In this document: piece after piece, positions 13,819-15,765 of the stretch
Layout: every line of letters starts with the position of its first letter
Position numbering within the stretch: position 1 is the first letter of the stretch
Origin: Nanobdellota archaeon
Lineage (GTDB): Archaea; Nanobdellota; Nanobdellia; Woesearchaeales; B3-WOES
NCBI GenBank assembly: GCA_023131705.1
Contig: JAGLZG010000203.1
Location: 1 to 15,765, forward strand
DNA: 15,765 nt
Reading direction: 5' to 3'
Program-made: the position numbers and the translations under genes
The notes under the pieces: generated by a model
Told to the model about the DNA's origin: nothing
Databases searched by the model: none
The model's input: only the letters and a program-made list of their open reading frames with translations

Positions 13819-15765
13819 TTACTGTTCCTCCACTATCTTTCCAAACCATTTTGGATTGGTCTGAAGAGTAGTACATAGAGCTATTAGCTGCAGCAGCATC
13901 AGCAAGTGTCACAAAATTAACAGTACCATCTGCTCTAGTCTCTAATCCATTAACCTTTAAAGAACCAGTTCCTACTGAATCTGTGTCAACAATGAGATCT
14001 GTACTATCATAGTACATCACAGCATCAATACCAGTACCAAATTGGCACTGTACATTATCTAAGTATCTAGTAGGCTTGCTAACCTGCATATAGTTATTGT
14101 AAAGTCTCATGTAGCCAATTCCACCTATATTTAAGTAAAGAGCATTTCCAGGCTTTATATAAATATTGTTAGGGCTGAGGAAAAGGTTGCCAGCACTGCT
14201 TATCTCATCTACATTGTTACTAAGTAAAATCTTTGTTGAAGCTGTGAGTGCATCTATCCTAAAGTCAGTGCCATCCCAGTACATAGATATGTCATCAGAG
14301 GTACCAAAGTGTAACTTTTGATTATCAATAAGATACTCATTTCCAAGTTTAAACTTAATACTTTCTACACTTATTCCATTACCACCACCATACTCAATTA
14401 GAGTATTTGTTCTTTGAGTGTTGCTACAGTGTAAATCAAAACAGCTTACATCAGTGCAGGATAAGTCATTGCAGGATAAGTCATTATCCTTTAGTAGTAC
14501 TCCATCAATAGTTACACCAGCAGCACCTGTTAATTCCTTTATAGTATCTATTTCAAAGGAAGTAGTACTGAATCTGGCCATTGGAGTTAAATAGTCAGGC
14601 TTTAAGAAGTTTATATAACCTGTTCTATCACCATTGGATATTACAAAGTTAGTGGTGCCCCAGCAATCAAACCACATACCCTTATAGCTGGCAGTTTCAC
14701 TAAAGTATAACCATGCACCATCATTCTCATCTGCTGCAGCAAAGACAAGGCTAGAACTTCCCCCAGCTCCAAAAAGATCTGCCAGAAACTTTTGATCTGC
14801 TGACCATTCCTGAGCCACATTCAAGTAAGCATTATTAGTATGCTGAGTACTTGTCATATGATAGTATTCATCTGTTGTTCCACCATCAATATTAGAAAGA
14901 TTATTATGCTCTGTGGTTGCAGAGAAACCAAAGGTTGTTGTAAAGGCAGAATCTATTTGTGTTGCTGTATTATCATCTTTTTTAACTATAATCCTACCTA
15001 CAAGAAAGGCACTAGTTTCTAAACATCCTGGAAGATCAGAAGGAACAGTGCTTTGCTGCGCCTGTGCTAAGGATAAAGATGAGCTGCCAAGAACAATATA
15101 TCCTCTATCATAATTTATGTCAGCACATCTAAATACCCAGTTAACAGCATACTGATTAGGTAATACTGTTTGTAAGTTAGTTCCATCATCATACTGTGTA
15201 TTATTATATTGAGTTATCTCAACTCTGGTCCATACACCAGCAAGGTGATACCATAAGTAGGCACTGTCATCTACTGATGAATCAACTGCATTGAGAATAT
15301 TCCTTGCATGCCCAGTCCATAGTCCACCACCAGTACAGATTACTTTTCTTACAGCTTGTTCACTAAGTACAAATGCGCCTATCTCTGTTTTAAATCTATC
15401 AGTTCTGACAAACCTATCAGAGAGTTTATTGGCCATAGCCTTTGCACCATAATCCCAGTCTATAATACTGAGTTCATTATCTGCTCTGTATATAGTATAG
15501 ATAGGGATAACTGTGGTCTGATTAATACAATCTCTACAGGTACTTGCTGAAATAACAGGGCTACCAGCAGTATAGGTTGCTACAACATAGTTTATTGAGT
15601 TATTTGTTAGGTTATAGTTTGCGCCTGCAATAGTATACTTTTCTAAAGGACCTGTACCATCTGCTTCTTTTGCAAATACATATACACCTTCAGCCAGGGT
15701 AATTGTTCCATCACTAGGATCTGTATAAGCAGGAAGTGTATAAACTCCAGGAGTGTAAAGTCTTG
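13805..15765 (-). CDS. Tail fibre protein, main part (continues into 190-1)
   Basis: The frame is open from the right edge to the stop at 13805. With the left-edge segment it makes 708 residues. The Met at 15436 is internal (residue 166), not the start. Features include the segment EHNNLSNIDGGTTDEYYHMT (about residue 345), a motif common in phage tail fibres; repeated 'YWDGTDFRID', 'YYDSTDLIVDTD' and 'MVWKDSGGTVNVLY' turns typical of trimeric fibre shafts; and four consecutive pentapeptides (DLSCN, DLSCT, DVSCF, DLHCS; residues 484-503) resembling a pentapeptide beta-helix. The protein probably binds the host surface. It is followed, with 14 nt overlap, by the 169-aa gene. Three CpGs occur here, all in GCGC and in or next to Ala codons. 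Confidence 0.75.
   Translation of the reverse strand, partial: RLYTPGVYTLPAYTDPSDGTITLAEGVYVFAKEADGTGPLEKYTIAGANYNLTNNSINYVVATYTAGSPVISASTCRDCINQTTVIPIYTIYRADNELSIIDWDYGAKAMANKLSDRFVRTDRFKTEIGAFVLSEQAVRKVICTGGGLWTGHARNILNAVDSSVDDSAYLWYHLAGVWTRVEITQYNNTQYDDGTNLQTVLPNQYAVNWVFRCADINYDRGYIVLGSSSLSLAQAQQSTVPSDLPGCLETSAFLVGRIIVKKDDNTATQIDSAFTTTFGFSATTEHNNLSNIDGGTTDEYYHMTSTQHTNNAYLNVAQEWSADQKFLADLFGAGGSSSLVFAAADENDGAWLYFSETASYKGMWFDCWGTTNFVISNGDRTGYINFLKPDYLTPMARFSTTSFEIDTIKELTGAAGVTIDGVLLKDNDLSCNDLSCTDVSCFDLHCSNTQRTNTLIEYGGGNGISVESIKFKLGNEYLIDNQKLHFGTSDDISMYWDGTDFRIDALTASTKILLSNNVDEISSAGNLFLSPNNIYIKPGNALYLNIGGIGYMRLYNNYMQVSKPTRYLDNVQCQFGTGIDAVMYYDSTDLIVDTDSVGTGSLKVNGLETRADGTVNFVTLADAAAANSSMYYSSDQSKMVWKDSGGTVNVLY
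14455..14484. repeat. Perfect 15-bp tandem repeat, two copies
   Basis: The 15-mer tgcaggataagtcat occurs at 14455-14469 and again immediately at 14470-14484. It encodes one five-residue unit per copy inside the tail fibre (DLSC plus one), in frame, and so adds or removes exactly one pentapeptide. Confidence 0.85.
15742..15765. repeat. 24-bp terminal direct repeat, right copy
   Basis: Exact copy of positions 1-24. If the molecule is circular this copy is redundant and the true length is 15,741 bp. Confidence 0.95.

Noticed and set aside
13805..15436. A 543-residue tail fibre starting at the Met at 15436
   Set aside because: The frame is open upstream to the window edge and joins in frame with 190-1 when the ends are merged, so this Met is internal (residue 166 of 708).
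1..15765. Stop-codon reassignment
   Set aside because: All three stops end genes at plausible places (TAA and TAG seen at gene ends) and no structural gene is interrupted by in-frame TAG, TGA or TAA.

Overview
The window looks like a complete, circular, very small tailed-phage genome. The first 24 bases are repeated exactly as the last 24 (15742-15765). An open reading frame on the minus strand runs off position 1 and continues in the same frame from 15741, making one 708-residue tail fibre. The non-redundant circle would be 15,741 bp. Every gene I accept is on the minus strand, so genes are read from high to low coordinates. Coding is tight, with 1- to 17-nt overlaps or short gaps, and most genes have strong AAGGAG-type ribosome binding sites. 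AT richness and the absence of CGN arginine codons fit a low-GC bacterial host that uses Shine-Dalgarno initiation; the host cannot be named from this sequence.

Layout in transcription order, starting after the only large non-coding region (1455-2163): a small unknown protein (89 aa), a holin, a candidate small terminase, a 67-aa protein, the tail fibre (wrapping the origin of coordinates), a membrane-anchored 169-aa protein, large terminase, portal, a 1005-aa prohead-protease fusion, a decoration protein, a 294-aa unknown, the HK97-fold major capsid protein, a head-tail connector with an extra N-terminal beta domain, a 46-aa coiled-coil protein, a 495-aa beta-rich probable tail protein and a PD-(D/E)XK nuclease. 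A terminator-like element follows the nuclease. No tape measure, tail tube or sheath gene is visible, so the particle is probably podovirus-like.

The genes cover packaging, capsid building, portal closure, tail and host lysis. I see no DNA polymerase, primase, helicase, replication initiator, integrase, repressor, RNA polymerase or endolysin. Either replication is wholly host- or helper-supplied, or this circle is one part of a larger genetic system, or the assembly is incomplete.

The most striking signal is compositional. Reading the whole window I found only nine CpG dinucleotides, where several hundred would be expected by chance, and every one lies inside GCGC. This holds in genes and in the non-coding region alike. 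The non-coding region also contains a nested, terminator-ended RNA fold, several hairpins, a 17-bp operator-like palindrome and a 44-nt polypurine tract on the transcribed strand.
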